DNA from: Vicia villosa
Lineage: Eukaryota > Streptophyta > Magnoliopsida > Fabales > Fabaceae
Assembly: GCF_029867415.1 (NCBI RefSeq)
Contig: NC_081185.1
Span: 106,991,055-107,055,054 of the forward strand
DNA length: 64,000 nt
Reading direction: 5' to 3'
Shown: piece by piece, positions 1 through 11,735 of the stretch
How the letters are laid out: every line of letters starts with the position of its first letter
Position numbering within the stretch: position 1 is the stretch's first letter
Translations under genes and position numbers: made by a program
Notes under the pieces: generated by a model
Told to the model about the DNA's origin: nothing
Seen by the model: the letters and a program-made list of their open reading frames with translations, nothing else
Databases searched by the model: none

Positions 1-1525
1 GGAGAGAGCGGGCTTCTCGAAGACGTACTTGATGGGATCCATTTTAGAGATCAATAAAGTAGTATGGTTCAACATATACTGTCTTAGTCGGCGAACAGCC
101 CATGCCAAAGCACAGCAAGTTTTCTCGAGCAGTGAGTATCTTGTTTCACAGTCGGTAAACTTTTTGCTAAGGTAGTATATTGCATGCTCTTTTCGGCCAG
201 ACTCGTCATGTTGCCCCAGTACACACCCCATTGAGTTCTCTAACACTGTCAGGTACATTATCAGAGGTCTTCCATCGACTGGTGGCATCAGAACTGGAGG
301 TTCTTGAAGGTACTCTTTGATTTTGTCAAAAGCTAACTGACACTCGTCATTCCATCTTACCACTTGATCTTTCCTCAACAGTTTGAAGATTGGTACACAA
401 GTAGTTGTCAGGTGGGAAATAAACCTTGCAATATAATTCAAACGTCCCAGGAAACCCCGGACTTCCTTCTCAGTACGTGGTGCAGGCATCTCTTGAATAG
501 CTTTAACTTTGGCCGGGTCGACTTCAATACCTTTACTGCTGACGATGAACCCTAGGAGCTTACCGGATCTTGCCCCAAAAGTGCACTTGTTCGGATTCAA
601 TCTCAATTTGTACTTCTTTAACCTGTCAAAAAGCTTTTGTAAATGGACGAGGTGTTCCTCTTCAGTGTCAGATTTTGCGATCATATCATCCACATACACT
701 TCTATTTCTTGGTGAATCATATCATGGAACAAGGCTACCATTGCACGCTGATATGTTGCCCCTGCGTTCTTCAAACCGAAAGGCATTACCTTGTAACAAA
801 AAGTCCCCCAAGGTGTTGTGAATGTTGTCTTCTCCATGTCTTCTGGTGCCATCTTGATCTGATTGTAACCGGAGAAGCCATCCATGAAAGAGAACACTTT
901 GCATTGTGCGGTACTGTCCACCAGTGTATCAATGTGAGGCAGCGGAAAATCATCCTTTGGACTTGCTCGATTCAGGTCTCTATAGTCAACACACATTCTG
1001 ACTTTCCCATCCTTCTTAGGTACTGGCACAATATTGGCGATCCATGGTGGATAACTTACTACCTTCAGAAACCCAGCATTAAACTGTTTCTCAACTTCGT
1101 CTTTAATCTTTTTGGCCATATCAGGTCTACTTCTTCGTAGTTTCTGCTTTATCGGAGGACTATCTTCCTTGATTGGCAGGCGGTGTACCACAATATCAGT
1201 ATCAAGACCAGGCATATCTTCGTAGGACCAAGCGAAAATCTCAACATAGTTTCGTAGCATCTGGACTAGTCTCTGTTTGACACTGTCTTCCAACCCAGCG
1301 CCTACCTTGACTTCTTTCTTTTCTTCGTCAGTACCAAGATTCACAATTTCAATCGGCTCTTCGTGCGGCTGTATAGTTTTTTCTTCTTGCTCTAGCAGTC
1401 TGGCAAGCTCTCTAGGCACTTCACAATCTTCCTCGCCTTCGTCCTCAGCTTGGTAGATCGGATTATCAAAGTTATAATAGGCAGTAGCAGAGTCGTTATC
1501 AATGGGATCCAGAGTGGATGTGAAT
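1..1525 (-). CDS. Ogre-1 pol exon 2 (RT and start of RNase H), partial
   Basis: Replicates element RNA into DNA inside virus-like particles. The frame is open from the splice acceptor to the window edge by my reading. It opens with an acidic linker containing EEDCEVPRELARLLEQE, followed by the plant Ty3/gypsy RT core: VVHRLPIKE, VRMCVDYRDLN, the FSGYNQI block, the catalytic YVDD (about residue 275) and the LGRLNYIARF connection region. The window ends after the first RNase H block (GCVLGQHD, YYLSKKF, RYSLLEKTCCAL). The second RNase H and integrase must lie to the left. No stop or frameshift was seen, unlike the upstream gag-pro of the same element. There is no start codon of its own: it depends on splicing of the 1526-1785 intron. 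Confidence 0.88.
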
Positions 1526-1785
1526 CTGCAGTGTATTATGTGAGTGTGTGTAAGAACACATAACTTTAATAATATGACAAAAGAAAACAAAAACATAGAG
1601 CGCAATATTTGAATATGAAACGTCCAATGATTTATTTGAATGAAAATATGATCATGACATGACAAGCCCTAACAAATGGACCAACTATACCCCGGGCAAG
1701 GCATATGGCTTTGAAGTTTATTGTTTGAATTACATAACCGAAACTTGGACTAGAAAACAATAAAAACAGGAAAAATTGCAATTAC
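1526..1785 (-). other. Ogre-1 pro-RT intron (260 bp)
   Basis: Minus-strand donor GA|GTAATT at 1785 and acceptor TGCAG|ATTCAC at 1526. Both are at the same positions relative to coding sequence as in the two other Ogre copies. Removing it fuses the end of protease in frame to the start of the RT exon, giving an E-F-T junction. Left in, it ends translation at GAG TAA. An intron between pro and RT is a documented trait of Ogre elements (known family property); the exact sites are my reading. Confidence 0.8.
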
Positions 1786-4700
1786 TCCTGATTGAAGGAG
1801 ATAGAGATAACATCTTTGGTCTTCTAGTTGTTCAGCCCATGATCAGGTGTCGGGAAGATCCACTTGTCTAGATTGCAGTTGCTCTCCCCATCTTCCAAGG
1901 CATTGACTCCTTTGCTGACGAAATGAGACATTAATCCTCCAAGCCGGGTGTGATGATTATTCTTCTGAGTTCCAGCAGTACAACCTAAACCAAGTTTGTC
2001 AGATTTATACGGGACATCAATGAGCTGGCCCCAAATAGTACAACCACCTTCTTCAACTACAGCCTTAGCATCCTTCAGAGAAGCCATTGTTGAAGGGATC
2101 CGGGTAACTTTAGGAACAGTAGGAGCGTGCTTGGCGGTAGAGACAACTTGAGGAACCAATTCAAAAGTCTGGCAAGGAGTCTCGATAAATTCGCCGTTCA
2201 CTTCGATATACTTGTACTCATTCACACAGCTAACCACATACTCTTCTTCCCCATGCACAGTGACGATCTTGCCATTTGCAAGGTACTTCAGCTTCTGATG
2301 CAAAGTAGATGTCACAGCACCTGCCCCATGTATCCACGGACGCCCGAGCAAGCAAGAATAGGCGGGGTGGATATCCATCACATAGAATAAGGAGTTGAAA
2401 GTTTGAGAACCCACTCTGATTGGGAGCTCAACCTCTCCATAGACTGTACTCTTCGACCCATCGAAAGCCTTTACCACCACATTACTGGGCATTAGCACTA
2501 TCCCTTCAGAATCAAGTCTATCCAGCACCAATTTAGGCAATACATTCAGCGAGGAGCCATTATCCACCAGCACATGAGACAAAGTAGTACCCTTACACTC
2601 AATGGAGATGTGCAAGGCTTTGTTATGACTCTTTCCAGCAGGAGTCAGATCAGCATCAGAAAACCCCAGGTAATTGTTCGTTGTCAAACTTGCAACACAG
2701 TTCTCAAATTGATTAACAGAAATCTCTTGTGGTACGTGCGCCGCTTTTAGAAACTTCATCAAAGCCTTAGCATGGGCCTCAGAACAGGTTAACAATGACA
2801 GCATGGATATCTTGGAGGAAGTGTGCCCCAACTGTTCGATCACATCGTAATCACTCTTCCGAATGATCTTCAGAATTTCATCCATTTCCTTCTGAGAAAC
2901 TTCTTCAGCAGTAGCTTCCACCGGTGTCTGAACTGGCTCCAGCATTGGCCTTTTCCCTCGCACATCAGCAGTTGAATCGGGAACAGGGACCTGGGTTGAG
3001 ATATTGGCATCCGGAGATATTTCCGGAGAGAAAATTCTTCCACTTCTTGTAACCTTACTGGTCCCTACGATATTGTCGACGTCGGGACTAGGAACTTTGA
3101 CAGGCTCATCATTCAGGGCTTCTTGTTTCACACCATGAATATACACATCATTACCATAGCTCCAAGGGACAGCCTTGTCAGAGGAGTACGGGATCGGACC
3201 AGGCTTGGTAATGATCAAGGGAGCTACCTTGGGCTCAGCAGTGATCCTGATGGGGGCCTTGGTAGGGATTCTGATAGGAGTCTTGGAAATTACGGACACA
3301 TCTTCAATTTTCAAGTTCTGGGCTAGATCTTCACATAATTTTTCCACAGAAGGCACTTTTTCAAACATGATCTTTCGATTATCCATCAGGCATTGAATAC
3401 CAATCTTCAACCTTGTACAACCATTTGGTTGAGACGAGCAGTCATAACAGTCTTCAATGCAACCCGGAAATAAACCGGCTTGCAACAGCTTCTTCTTGAT
3501 AAGAGGGAGTGGAGTAGTCAGACTCATCACATTAGTAACATAGGATTCTTTGTCAACAGCATTGACAGCTTTGTCATGCTTCGGCATAGGAGCAGTAATA
3601 ACATTGGGAGTTTCTGGAGGATCGAACTCGATTTCTCCTGCGTCAATCATGTCTTGGATTTTATGTTTCAATGTCCAACAGTTGTTGGTGTCATGCCCCA
3701 CACAGTCAGAATGGTAAGCACATCTTGCGTTAGGATCATAGCGAGGAGAAGATGTATTGATGTTTGGCGGAGCTATTGGCGCAAGTAACTTTGCCTTCAG
3801 CAAGTGTTGCCATGCTTGATTCAAAGACATATTGATCTTTGTAAAGTTTCTTCTAGGTGCATCTTGTCTACGCTGGTATCCCTGTTGTTGATTTTGTCGA
3901 GGTGTTGGTGTAGAGATTAAGACAGCCCCGACAGAATGGCCACTATCATTTCTATTGCGACCCCTCTGGCTGTGCACAGCATTAGCTTCAGTCTTTCCAC
4001 TATAAGGCTTCTTCGTAACACCAGAAGAGGCAGCTACCTGAATTTTCCCACTTCGGATGCCACTTTCAACCCGCTCCCAGTCAATATCAAGTCAGTAAAA
4101 CCAGCTGATGAGCTTCCCAACAAATGACTATAAAATGGACCAGTCAAAGTACCCATAAACATATCTACCAGCTCCCTATCTGTTAGAGAAGGTTGAACTC
4201 TGCCAGCCAAGTCTCTCCACTTTTGAGCGTACTCCTTGAAACTTTCTTTTGGACCCATGGACATGTTCTGCAATTGTGTACGAGTCGGTGCGAGATCAGA
4301 ATTGTATTGGTATTGCTTGTAGAAAGCAACAACCAAGTCCTCCCAAGTACGGATATTGGTACTCTCCAGCTGATAGTACCATTCGAGTTGAGTTCCTGTC
4401 AAACTCTCTTGGAACAAGTGGGCCCACAACATCTTGTCGGCAGTGTGAGGTTGGATCTTCCTCACATAGGATTTTAGGTGCAGCTTCGGACAAGAGACTC
4501 CATCATACTTTGCAAAGGTCGGAGTTTTGAACTTTGGAGGAATCACAACTCCTGAGATGAGCCCTAGTTCCTCAAAGTCTAACCCTGGGATCTTCTGGAT
4601 TTCTACAGCCTTCATTCGTTCCTCCAACTGTCTGTACTTATCTTCCGGATACTCTTCATCATCATAGTACTCTTCTTCATCTTCATCTTGCTTGACAGAA

Positions 4701-4963
4701 CCATTGCTCTTCTGATCAGCCTTACCACTAACATTGTCATCTTGTTCAGTCTCTTCTGGGATATCGACTTCTTTGGCCTTTTTGAGAGGGCCTCGGAATC
4801 TTCTTCCCATGTTGAAAACGCCCACAGGCTTCTTAGTCTTCTTCTCATTCTTAGTAAGGAGGGTTTTCAGCTCTTCCTGCCCTTTAGCCAGACTCAGTAT
4901 CAGGGCTTGGAACTCAGCATTCTGTGCTTGCAGATCCTTAACCGATTGCTCGAGAGGATTCAT
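1786..4963 (-). pseudogene. Ogre-1 gag-pro, frameshifted and truncated by a stop
   Basis: Encodes the capsid/nucleocapsid polyprotein and aspartic protease. I take ATG at 4963 (MNPLEQ), as in the other copies; the open frame runs 45 bp or more upstream. The N-terminus has a charged coiled-coil-like stretch and an acidic EEEYYDDEE run. Next come the retrotransposon gag core (WAHLFQESLTGTQLEWYY, KESFKEYAQKWRDLAGRVQP), a CxxH...GHxxxxC knuckle (CAYHSDCVGHDTNNCW) and the protease site VDNGSSLNVLP. Two lesions relative to Ogre-3: a single missing base near 4075-4080 separates the gag core from the rest, and a Trp codon became TAG at 1824, about 13 codons before the splice donor. The product would be a truncated Gag. 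Confidence 0.87.
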
Positions 4964-5217
4964 TTTCTTAGCTGAAATAAACAGCGAGAATATGAGTGTC
5001 TTGTTAGAGAAACCTGTTATGCAATGTTTATGAATGGTATGCTTATGTTTATGCAATGCTTTCAAGGACCTCGAAATTTAAATTTGCTTAAACCAACAAG
5101 AAAGAAATTCTCATTAATAATGTTAAAAAAAACATAAAATTGTTTGCCATTAATAGGCTTTACAAGGAAAGAAACTTGAAATAGCAAAATAAAAGCATAA
5201 AAAGGAAAAAAAAGTCT

Positions 5218-6561
5218 TCAAGTCTCCCATGGACGCTGTCGCTTTGCCCCGAGGAATGTGTTGATACTCTGCTCATCCTGAAGTTGCTTTGTGAGCTCTA
5301 ATACTTTCTTCTCTTTGGCGCGGAATTGAGCTTCAAAGGTGTCTCTTTCTTCCTTCAATTGGATCCAAGATCTCTTCAGTTCCTCAATATCAGTGGGCAT
5401 GTCGGGGTGAGAAATAACCTGAGGTACATCTTCTTCATACTCGGGCTCCACAATCACAGGTCTAACATAAGGATATGGCATGACAAAACGTTGAGCGCGA
5501 GTGCGCACCCATCTAAGATAGGGTTCTGAAGGAAAGGAGTTCTTTTGCCCCCAACTCTTGCTATCTACCCTGTACACTTTATTCCAAGCGCGTATGAACT
5601 CTCGGCGTTGATTTTGAATATCTTCTTCATAGTTGAAAACAATCCCTTCAATAGTCAATCGGTGAGGGCCATCTCTTCGAGCATAACCAAACTGTCGTAG
5701 TGCTAGTGAAGGATTGTAGGTGATTCCCCCTCTAATGCCAAGGAGAGGCACATTAGGGAATTTCCCACAATGATCGATAATGGTGACGTACTCCTGAGAT
5801 ATGACGTGCCAACGGATATCCGAATGAGAAAGTGACATGATTCTTCGAGACCATTGCATTTTTTGATCGTTTCTTATCACTGAACGTGGAAGGTGCGAAA
5901 TAAACCACCTGGCCAGCAAGGGTGTGCAACACATAAGAGTCCCTCGCTTCTTCATGATACGGGAGTAGAGAGAATGTAGAATATCTCCAAGTAGTGTAGG
6001 TACGGGGTTGTGAGTCAAGAAAATCTTGATTGCATGCACATCAATGAATTGATCAGGGTTAGGAAACAAAACCAAACTATATATCAATAAGGCCAAAACA
6101 TCTTCAAAAGCTTGGTAACTCATAGCTTCCAGAAATTGTCGAGCTTTCCCAAATAAGAATTTGGCCGAGAGACCCTCGACTCCATTCTTAGTGTCCCAGT
6201 TGGAGGCAATGTCTGATCTCTTTAGGTGTAATGCAGCAGCAATAGTCTCAAGTTTTGGAGTGCTCTCCAAACCAGTAAAAGGTAAATGCTCAGAAATGGG
6301 TATACCAAGTAAATCCGAGAACTCCTCCAAGGTAGGTACCAACTGATAATCTGGAAAAGTGAAGCAATGGTGCTCGGGATCGAAGAATTGGCATAAGACT
6401 CTCATCATATCTTCTTCAAATTGGGAGGTGACCAGTCGGAGTAGATAACCATGTCTTTCAGCAAACTTAGAATCTCCAGGAACTTCTAAGGCAAGCTCCT
6501 TAAGCTCAGAAGGTATCCCCACAAAGTTGAGTCGTACATAATCCCTAGTAGCAAAGGCCAT
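5218..6561 (-). CDS. Ogre-1 ORF1 (Ogre-specific protein upstream of gag), intact
   Basis: 447 codons from ATG at 6561 (MAFATRDYVRL) to TGA at 5218, exactly the length of ORF1 in Ogre-3. This ORF is the hallmark of Ogre among plant gypsy elements. Its role is not established. The motif FPDYQLVPTLEEFSDLLGIP and the surrounding helical pattern resemble plant mobile-domain-like families annotated in legume genomes (DUF7745-type; family name from memory). The C-terminal about 60 residues (EELKRSWIQLKEERDTFEAQ) are heptad-like and probably form a coiled coil, which suggests oligomerisation. No catalytic signature or signal peptide was recognised. Intactness next to a broken gag-pro suggests recent decay of the element. 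The ATG is preceded by TTTTGTAG, resembling a 3' splice site. Confidence 0.85.
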   Translation of the reverse strand: MAFATRDYVRLNFVGIPSELKELALEVPGDSKFAERHGYLLRLVTSQFEEDMMRVLCQFFDPEHHCFTFPDYQLVPTLEEFSDLLGIPISEHLPFTGLESTPKLETIAAALHLKRSDIASNWDTKNGVEGLSAKFLFGKARQFLEAMSYQAFEDVLALLIYSLVLFPNPDQFIDVHAIKIFLTHNPVPTLLGDILHSLYSRIMKKRGTLMCCTPLLARWFISHLPRSVIRNDQKMQWSRRIMSLSHSDIRWHVISQEYVTIIDHCGKFPNVPLLGIRGGITYNPSLALRQFGYARRDGPHRLTIEGIVFNYEEDIQNQRREFIRAWNKVYRVDSKSWGQKNSFPSEPYLRWVRTRAQRFVMPYPYVRPVIVEPEYEEDVPQVISHPDMPTDIEELKRSWIQLKEERDTFEAQFRAKEKKVLELTKQLQDEQSINTFLGAKRQRPWET

Positions 6562-7267
6562 GTCCTACAAAACAGAACAAAAATAAATTTCTTGGTCCTT
6601 GAAATTATTAGTGAGGATGATATGCCATGATGTTATGATGTTATGATGCCAAGTAGATAACACACACAAACAATTCACACAAAGTCCTTAGGTTTAAAGG
6701 CCAGCATGAAGTCCATAGGTACATACCCTCCCTTCTTGAGTTTAGTTGGTTCAACCTGTCCTAAAAAAGTAATCGGGTTCTATGGTGCTCATATCCCTGA
6801 TCTTTCTCGCGGGCATTATCTCAACATGGCGCTCAATCGGCCAGCCAAAAACATCCCTAGAGTCCAATCTCAATGAGTGTAGTATCGAGTATCAACCGAC
6901 TTCAGTCAGGAACCCGAAGCCAGCCATCTCACTACTTCTTATAAGCCAAAGTTAAGTTCGACTAAGGTTCTAAAGGCGAATTAGTGCTCATGACACCACG
7001 CGGTAGCCAAATGTCTCCTCGATCAGATTCAAGGGCCATCAGGACAAACCAAAGCGTCGCACTAACGGTGGCCACCAGTTCAACCATAACGATACATGTC
7101 GTACAGCCTCCCTGGTCTCATGCCACATACCTAAGGTACACTAGATCCGGGTGTAGGATCTTTCACACAGCAGAATACCCAAACAACCTTAAAATAAAGC
7201 ACACAAACAAACAAAAAACATTTTATGATGAACTAAGCCTTAAGGTAAACCCCTCTTTTTATTTTGT
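6562..7267 (-). other. Ogre-1 5' leader
   Basis: Untranslated leader between PBS and ORF1. No long ORF belongs here. It is alignable by eye with the leaders of Ogre-2 and Ogre-3: shared blocks include the 'ggtttaaaggc' and 'gataccctcc'-type stretches and the 'accaaagcgtcgcactaac' block near 7050. It would be expected to carry the packaging/dimerisation signals, but nothing specific can be assigned. Confidence 0.6.
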
Positions 7268-7284
7268 CCCCAGCAGAGTCGCCA
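7268..7284 (-). promoter_or_regulatory. Ogre-1 primer binding site
   Basis: Minus-strand TGGCGACTCTGCTGGGG, starting 4 bp (GAAC) after the LTR end. It is identical in Ogre-2 and Ogre-3. A tRNA-Arg primer is what is reported for Ogre elements; I did not align it to a tRNA. Confidence 0.82.
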
Positions 7285-7288
7285 GTTC

Positions 7289-10200
7289 TGTAACTCGGTG
7301 AACTGACTTTTATTTTTAATACGCAACAATGTTGCGGTGAGCATGAGTCGCCACCGACTTTTATTTTGTCCAATGTTAGGAAGGGCAAAAAGTACAGAAA
7401 AAGACCCTTTTGAAAGAAAGCGGGTTCGGGGGGTAAGTTATGAAAAGGGAAGGTGCAAGCACCCTTTTCATCCGTAGTTATCTACGGGCTCTTAATTTAC
7501 TTAGCTCATGTTTGTTTTGTTTGTTTTGAATTGAAAAGGGACATAAGGACTTTAGCGTAAATGCGTAGCCTTAGTCTTTGAAAAAGTGTTGAAAAGATGT
7601 TTTTTAATAGAGCTAGGTATATTAAGAGCACTACCCTAGATTGGTCTTTTTCTATGCTTTTTACGATTCCCAGGATTATCCATACTATATAGAAGTAGGA
7701 AATCCTTGTTATATTGGACGTGTTCGGGACATCGAAGGGTCATCGAAGGTCGTTTGAAGGCAACAGGATAGAGGTATCTTTAGCGATATCAAAGGGACAA
7801 ATCATCTTTCGTTTAGGCAACTGTTCGAAGGACAAGATCATATTTTTGTAGGCAGCAATTCGAGGGACTATGATCTTTGATGATTTTGTTTATCGAGGGA
7901 CGTTCGCTTAGATACCTCTATATTCGAGGGACACGACCTTTATTCGTAAGGCAACCGAGAGGGGCGTACCCTAAGGGTGAGTGCGTGCAAGTGTGTTGGA
8001 TTCAATAATATTTATTCTTGAGTTAACGTGAGCTAACGATTTATTTATCTTGCCATACACACCCTAATTAGCATACATCTAAACAATATATATAATAATA
8101 ATACGGAAATTTAAAAAATGCGGGAAAGTAAAGAGATTCACTATAATGTTTACATTTGGACCTATATACATTCTAATGTCTAAAACAAAAATAAACAAAC
8201 ATGCGCCATACATGGAGTTTCGAGATGGGAGAAGAAATCGGGAGAAAGTAAATTTGTTGATTAAGTGAAAAATTAATTTTAATTGGAAATGATTAATTAT
8301 AAAAGTTTGATCAACTAAATCCTAAAACATTTAAATTATTTACTAAATTAAATTATACTAATTAAATAACCTAATTTTATTAATTAATTGGTAAATAAGT
8401 TAAATTAAATCTTAAATTAAATTAATTTTGAAACTAATAGCAACCTAGAAAATTATAACTAAATGATTAAATTAATTAACTCAAATTCAAAAGTCTAAAA
8501 TATAAATGGTTAAGTATTAGTTGTTTTCCTTTTTTATATATTTTTTATTTTGTGTTTTCTTTTATTGTTAATTATTTACAAGAAAAGTTAGAAAAGTGCG
8601 AGGAAAGAAAAAAAACATGCAATTTGCCCCTGGAAGATTCGAACTAGGGGCCTTATGGTTATCAGAGGGTAGCTGCAACCATTTGTGCTACGCTGCTTGG
8701 CTGTAAATAAAAGCAAAAACAATAATTAAATATTAAACGTATTCCATCAGTCAATTCAACCAAAAGTCCAAACGGGCCCACGTATGCTATGGACGGACGA
8801 ATCAGGAAGGCGAGAGACGCCACGCGAGCGGTCAAATGGTCTCGTCTACTGTTCATCTTCTCTAACCTCAGTACCTGCGGATATTCTTGCGGTTTTATCC
8901 ACGGAATTACCTGCGGATTTTTCCGCGGTTTTCCCTTTTTTAAAACCTGCAATTTAAACAACGCAAACAAACGACAAGGCAAGCAAACTATCGGCCCAGA
9001 TCTACTAATTAGGACCTTGTGAGTCCATTGATGCTGTTTGTTTGGCCTGAAACATTACGCAAATATGAAAAACGCAAAGTAACATGTTTATGCCCTAGTA
9101 ATGGTAAATCTCGTACCAAGCCTCTAAACTCCAAAACAATGGATCAGACCTTCTCTAATACGTGCCAAAAACTTAAAACAAACGTTAGTTTTCAATTGAG
9201 CAACTTAAAACAAGAGATACGAAATTTTAAATTATGAACCAAGTTTATGAATATGGAATGATCATGCTACACGTTATGGTGCTTCAATTACGATTCATTC
9301 CTCATTTATATTACCTTGGGAGATGATTTCAATGACTCTTTTGCTCTGAATGTTGGCTGCCCACGTGAAACAAAATTTCAAGCTTTCTTTGAAAAAATTT
9401 GGAACTTGGAGGCACACCAAAGGCTAGCGTCCTCTTTTTTTTCTTCCTTGTATGCTGAGTGATAGAGTATTTAAAGGGAAAGAATTTGGCTAGACAAATG
9501 AGGAAAAAATCAAGTGTTTAAATGGTTGCCAAAACAAGATAAAACATGTTTTTTTAACCTTCCATTTTGAGAAGATTTTGCTTCCTCCTTGTCCATTCAC
9601 GAAATTTTTGCTTTATGGCAAGATTTTTAGGTCTTCTAGAAGATCCATAAAAAGATGGGCGCCATTCTCCTTTTTTAAATATCTTTTTTTTTGATTTTTT
9701 TTCATTTTATTTTAATTTTAAATGAATAAACTCAAATAAAAATAAAATAAAATCAAGGAATAAAATAAAATGAGTTTATGGGCCCCTAGCAAGCTTAAAA
9801 TTTCGTGGGTGATTCAAGCATTATGGCCCATTACTCAAAAATATGAATTTTGTCACTTAGGTTTTTTACGCCTTTCTTGAAAATCGCCTACCTTGTACCA
9901 ATCATATCTCCCTCATTTTTTATCGTATGAAGGTGTTCTTGTACATTTTAGAAAGCTCAAAGAGTCTTCTAAAATATACTTTTGGTTTCACCTTCATTGA
10001 ACTTACCATGTTCATTTACCATTCTTTGAGAGAAAACGTCTTTTTGTTGACTTTCAAAAGGACCTATAATGTATTAGCTTATATCTTCCAAATGAAGCAT
10101 TTTTGGACCTGGCATGTGAGAGCCAAAGTTGTAGAGAATTCAATTTCCTTCAAATTGAGCTTTGGATGGGAAATTTTTGATGCTCCATGTGAAAGTTATG

Positions 10201-10647
10201 GCCGGTCAAAGTTCGGTTGACTTTCTTCTAGAAAACCCAAATTTAGGAACTTTAGGATTTTGTTGATTTTTGAACTTTCCTTGATGAATCATGATCAATA
10301 CTTGATCAAATGATGAATAACACTTCATAATGAGGATGTTGACCAAAAATCAGAAGTTTTGACTGTGATTTGACCATAGTTTGACTTTTAGGTCAACTAA
10401 TCGATTATTGATCGTTTGGGCCAATGAATGAGCAATCTTTTGAATCGAGGCTTGAAACTTGGTATGGGATCTCTTTGAAGCATATAAGAATCCACGAAGT
10501 CCACTTGAGGTGTCAGAAGCTGACTTTTCATTGAGAAGAACAAAACCCTAGTTTGAAGGGTAGTTGATTAGGAGAGTATATACTCAGCCGAGTATTGAGA
10601 CTTTGATTTTCAAATGATCTTGAGTGGGCAAATTTTGGGGTATGACA
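7289..10647 (-). repeat. Ogre-1 5' LTR (3359 bp)
   Basis: Begins TGTCATACCCC at 10647 and ends with CA at 7289 (minus strand). Homologous blocks shared with the other Ogre LTRs: the GTGGGCAAATTTTGGGGTAT terminal block, the TTGAC-rich block near 10200-10400, and the gagtcgccaccgac block near 7345. About 8040-8600 is a strongly A/T-rich stretch without genes. A GCGG-rich run with short inverted repeats (CTGCGGATTTTTCCGCGG) lies near 8873-8936. A tRNA-like insertion lies at 8629-8703. The LTR is about 0.9 kb shorter than that of Ogre-3, so it belongs to a different subfamily. Confidence 0.85.
8629..8703 (-). ncRNA. Degenerate tRNA-like sequence in Ogre-1 LTR (tRNA relic or SINE head)
   Basis: On the minus strand an A-box-like TAGCACAAATGG is followed about 40 nt later by a B-box-like AGTTCGAATCT. 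The latter sits inside a GCCCC/GGGGC stem, and a run of eight T follows shortly after. That is the layout of a pol III type-2 internal promoter with terminator. A clean cloverleaf could not be folded: the anticodon arm is irregular and no full acceptor stem was found. I therefore call it a tRNA-derived relic. It is absent at the matching place of the other Ogre LTRs, so it was gained by this lineage. No isotype is assigned. Confidence 0.35.
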
Positions 10648-11477
10648 CATACACCTCTATTTCATGATGAATCATATCATGAAATAGCGCTACCATTGCA
10701 CGTTGATAGGTTGCTCCTGCGTTTTTCAGACCAAAGGGCATTACTTTGTAACAAAAGGTTCCCCAGGGTGTTGTGAAGGTTGTTTTTTCCATGTCTTCGG
10801 GTGCCATCTTGATTTGATTGTACCCTGAGAATCCGTCCATAAAGGAGAATACCTTGCATTGTGCGGTATTGTCAACCAGTACATCGATGTGTGGTAGAGG
10901 GAAATCATCTTTGAGGCTTGCCCGGTTCAGATCTCTGTAGTCCACGCACATTCTGACTTTCCCGTCTTTTTTAGGTACATGCACGATGTTAGCTATCCAA
11001 GGAGGATAACTTACAACTTTTAGGAATCCGGCATTGAACTGTTTTTCAACCTCGTCTTTGATCTTTTTTGACATATCAGGCCTACTCCTTCGTAGTTTCT
11101 GTTTGACTGGAGTGCTACCTTCTTTGATTGGCAGGCGATGAACTACAATGTCCGTGTCAAGGCCTGGCATATCCTCATAGGACCAGGAGAATATCTCGAC
11201 GTAGTCTCGCAGCATTTGAATCAGTCTTTGCTTGACGCTGTGTTCTAAATCAGCCCCTATTTTGACTTCTTTCTTTTCTTTGCTGCCCAAGTTGATGACC
11301 TCAATTGGCTCCTCGTGAGGTTGTATGGCCTTGTTTTCTTGTTCTAGCAGCCTTGCAAGTTCTCTTGGCACTTCACAATCTTCCTCACTTTCGTCCTCAG
11401 TTTGGTAGATCGGACTTTCAAAGTCATGACGGGTAATAGCAGAATCGTTGTTGACTGGATCCAGAGTGTATGTGAAT
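10648..11477 (-). pseudogene. Ogre-2 pol exon 2, cut within the RT active site
   Basis: N-terminal RT fragment from the splice acceptor at 11477 to the Ogre-1 junction. It contains EEDCEVPRELARLLEQE, VVHRLPIKE, VRMCVDYRDLN and the FSGYNQIKMAPEDMEKT block, and ends at EVYV. The next codons should complete the YVDD catalytic motif but are replaced by the Ogre-1 LTR end, whose bases add a few unrelated codons to a stop. Substitutions at normally conserved positions (VHVPKK for VPVPKK, RASLKDD for RASPKDD) point to decay before or after the split. It is enzymatically dead. Confidence 0.88.
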
Positions 11478-11735
11478 CTGCATGTTAATTATGTGAGTAT
11501 GTGTGAAGAAAAAACATAGCTATTTGAAAGCGAAGAAAGAAGGAAAAAGGATCACAAAATTTAAATATGCAAGCGTCCCATGATTTTATTGAATGCACAT
11601 GATCATGATATGATAAGCCCTTATAGAAGGACCAGTGTGCTAAGACACACGGCTTTCAAGCTCATGGTTCGATTGTTCAGGAACCATTTTTATCTTTGCA
11701 CAATATACACAAAGAAAACAGGAAATGGCATTTAC
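11478..11735 (-). other. Ogre-2 pro-RT intron (258 bp)
   Basis: Donor GA|GTAAATG at 11735 and acceptor TGCAG|ATTCAC at 11478 on the minus strand. They match Ogre-3 in position and sequence. The flanking exon phases would still join pro to RT in frame. Confidence 0.78.

Larger units (their letters stand above)
1..10647 (-). mobile_element. Ogre-1: Ty3/gypsy Tat/Ogre retrotransposon, 3' part outside window
   Basis: Minus-strand Ogre element read right to left: 5' LTR, PBS, leader, ORF1, gag-pro, intron, RT-RNase H, cut by the window edge. The order and proteins match the complete Ogre-3 copy in this window. The right end (TGTCATACCCC on the minus strand) abuts RT coding sequence of Ogre-2 with no spacer, so Ogre-1 inserted into Ogre-2 and is the younger of the two. 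Predicted target duplication is CATAC (+ strand) at 10648-10652; its partner lies left of the window. Integrase, 3' UTR and 3' LTR are not visible. Confidence 0.93.

Noticed and set aside
643..1140. 165-codon ORF on the plus strand
   Set aside because: Antisense shadow of the Ogre-1 RT; the minus frame has clear RT motifs.
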